From contig JASFRI010000285.1 in the NCBI GenBank assembly GCA_050115015.1, positions 1 through 5,818 on the forward strand: a stretch of 5,818 bases of DNA. The letters are read 5' to 3'. The position numbers and the translations under genes were made by a program. This stretch comes from JASFRI01 sp050115015. GTDB taxonomy: Bacteria > Acidobacteriota > Polarisedimenticolia > CBDVAL01. Shown piece by piece: positions 5,158 to 5,818 of the stretch (the stretch's first letter is position 1; the number at the start of each line of letters is the position of its first letter). The notes beneath the pieces are model-generated. The model was not told where the DNA came from and did no database searches. It was given only the letters and a program-made list of their open reading frames with translations.

Positions 5158-5818
5158 CTACTTCCGGGTGTGGTGATCGGCGAGGACCTTGGCGATGCAA
5201 GACGTCAGGTTCTTGCCGGTGGCGATGTCCAGAAACTCGTTCGGGCCGTGGGCGTTCGATCCCGGACCGAGCAGGCCGGTGATCATGAACTGGGCCTCCG
5301 GGAACTTGTCCCCCAGCATCCCCATGAAAGGGATCGTCCCGCCCTCGCCGTAGTAGGCGGCCGGGTTGCCGAAGAACTGCTGCGAGGCGTCACTGGCCGA
5401 CTTCTCGAGCCATGGCGCCACCGGCGGCGCGTCCCATCCGGGCGCCCCCGCCTCGGGCTTGAAGGTCACCTTCGCCCCGTAGGGCGGGTCGGCGGTGAGG
5501 ACCTGCCGCAGCGCCTCGGTGGCGGCGTCCGGATCCACCCGCGGTGGGATGCGCAGCGAGACCTTCACCGCCGTCTCCGGGCGGAGGACGTTCCCGGCCT
5601 GGTCGAGGGATGGCATTCCCGCCACGCCGGTGATGGAGAGCTGCGGGCGCCAGGTGTGGTTGAGCAGCTGCTCGGTCGCGTCCTCGGTGGTGGGACGCAT
5701 GCCCTTCACGAACGGGAACTTCTCGCTGACGCAGCCCAGGACCGAGGCGGTGACGTTCGCCTGGTCGCGGCGCTGGGCCGGGATCTCCACCTGGAACGCC
5801 TCCGGGAGCACCTCACCC
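5158..5818 (-). CDS. M20-family metallopeptidase, C-terminal part (cut by right window edge)
   Basis: The minus-strand frame ends at a TAG at 5158-5160 and is open to the window edge, giving about 219 residues; the true start lies beyond 5818, so the GTG at 5811 is internal. The visible part covers the end of the dimerisation (lid) domain, including an AVKVSLRIPPRVDPDAATEAL strand-helix segment, then the C-terminal part of the catalytic domain. GEGGTIPFM and GPGSNAHGPNEFLDI match the closing M20 signatures; the histidine of NAHGPNE corresponds to the last zinc ligand of the family. The other metal ligands and catalytic glutamate are outside the window. Family members hydrolyse dipeptides, acylated amino acids or related amides using two zinc ions; the sequence resembles the dipeptidase/carnosinase-like branch, but the substrate cannot be told. 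The gene converges on the glycosyltransferase gene and is not in its operon. Confidence 0.93.
   Translation of the reverse strand, partial: GEVLPEAFQVEIPAQRRDQANVTASVLGCVSEKFPFVKGMRPTTEDATEQLLNHTWRPQLSITGVAGMPSLDQAGNVLRPETAVKVSLRIPPRVDPDAATEALRQVLTADPPYGAKVTFKPEAGAPGWDAPPVAPWLEKSASDASQQFFGNPAAYYGEGGTIPFMGMLGDKFPEAQFMITGLLGPGSNAHGPNEFLDIATGKNLTSCIAKVLADHHTRK

Overview
The window is about two-thirds G+C by eye, densely coding, and reads as the chromosome of a Gram-negative, probably proteobacterial, organism. The support is a periplasmic Do/DegP-type protease, an OmpR-type two-component pair and an ArnT/PMT-like inner-membrane glycosyltransferase. I cannot fix the class: alpha- and gamma-proteobacteria both fit.

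Layout. Positions 1-2818 hold three genes on the minus strand, read right to left: a Do-family serine protease with two PDZ domains (2818-1304), an OmpR-family response regulator (GTG start at 1199, stop at 510), and the N-terminal part of its sensor histidine kinase (start at 544, running off the left edge). Regulator and kinase overlap by 35 bp and are almost certainly co-translated. Between the protease and the regulator lies a strong hairpin with a T-rich tail on the minus strand, so the regulator/kinase pair is probably not simply an unattenuated extension of the protease transcript. Positions 2819-3111 are a divergent intergenic region with an interrupted dyad but no promoter I would defend. 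Positions 3112-4983 (plus strand) encode a multi-pass ArnT/PMT-family glycosyltransferase that probably uses a lipid-linked sugar donor. Positions 4984-5157 are a convergent intergenic region with four tandem 24-bp repeats ending in a 13-bp inverted repeat. From 5158 to the right edge (minus strand) is the C-terminal part of an M20-family metallopeptidase.

Together the first four genes suggest an envelope-maintenance neighbourhood: the two-component system senses something in the periplasm, the protease/chaperone handles damaged envelope proteins, and the divergent glycosyltransferase modifies an envelope glycolipid or other acceptor. That functional link is inference from gene order. The M20 peptidase is convergent and separated by the repeat array, so it is probably unrelated.

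I saw no RNA genes, insertion sequences, CRISPR arrays or phage genes, and no clear sign of a new defence or mobile system. The items most worth a second look are the 24-bp repeat/hairpin block, the protease-regulator terminator, and the divergent dyad.
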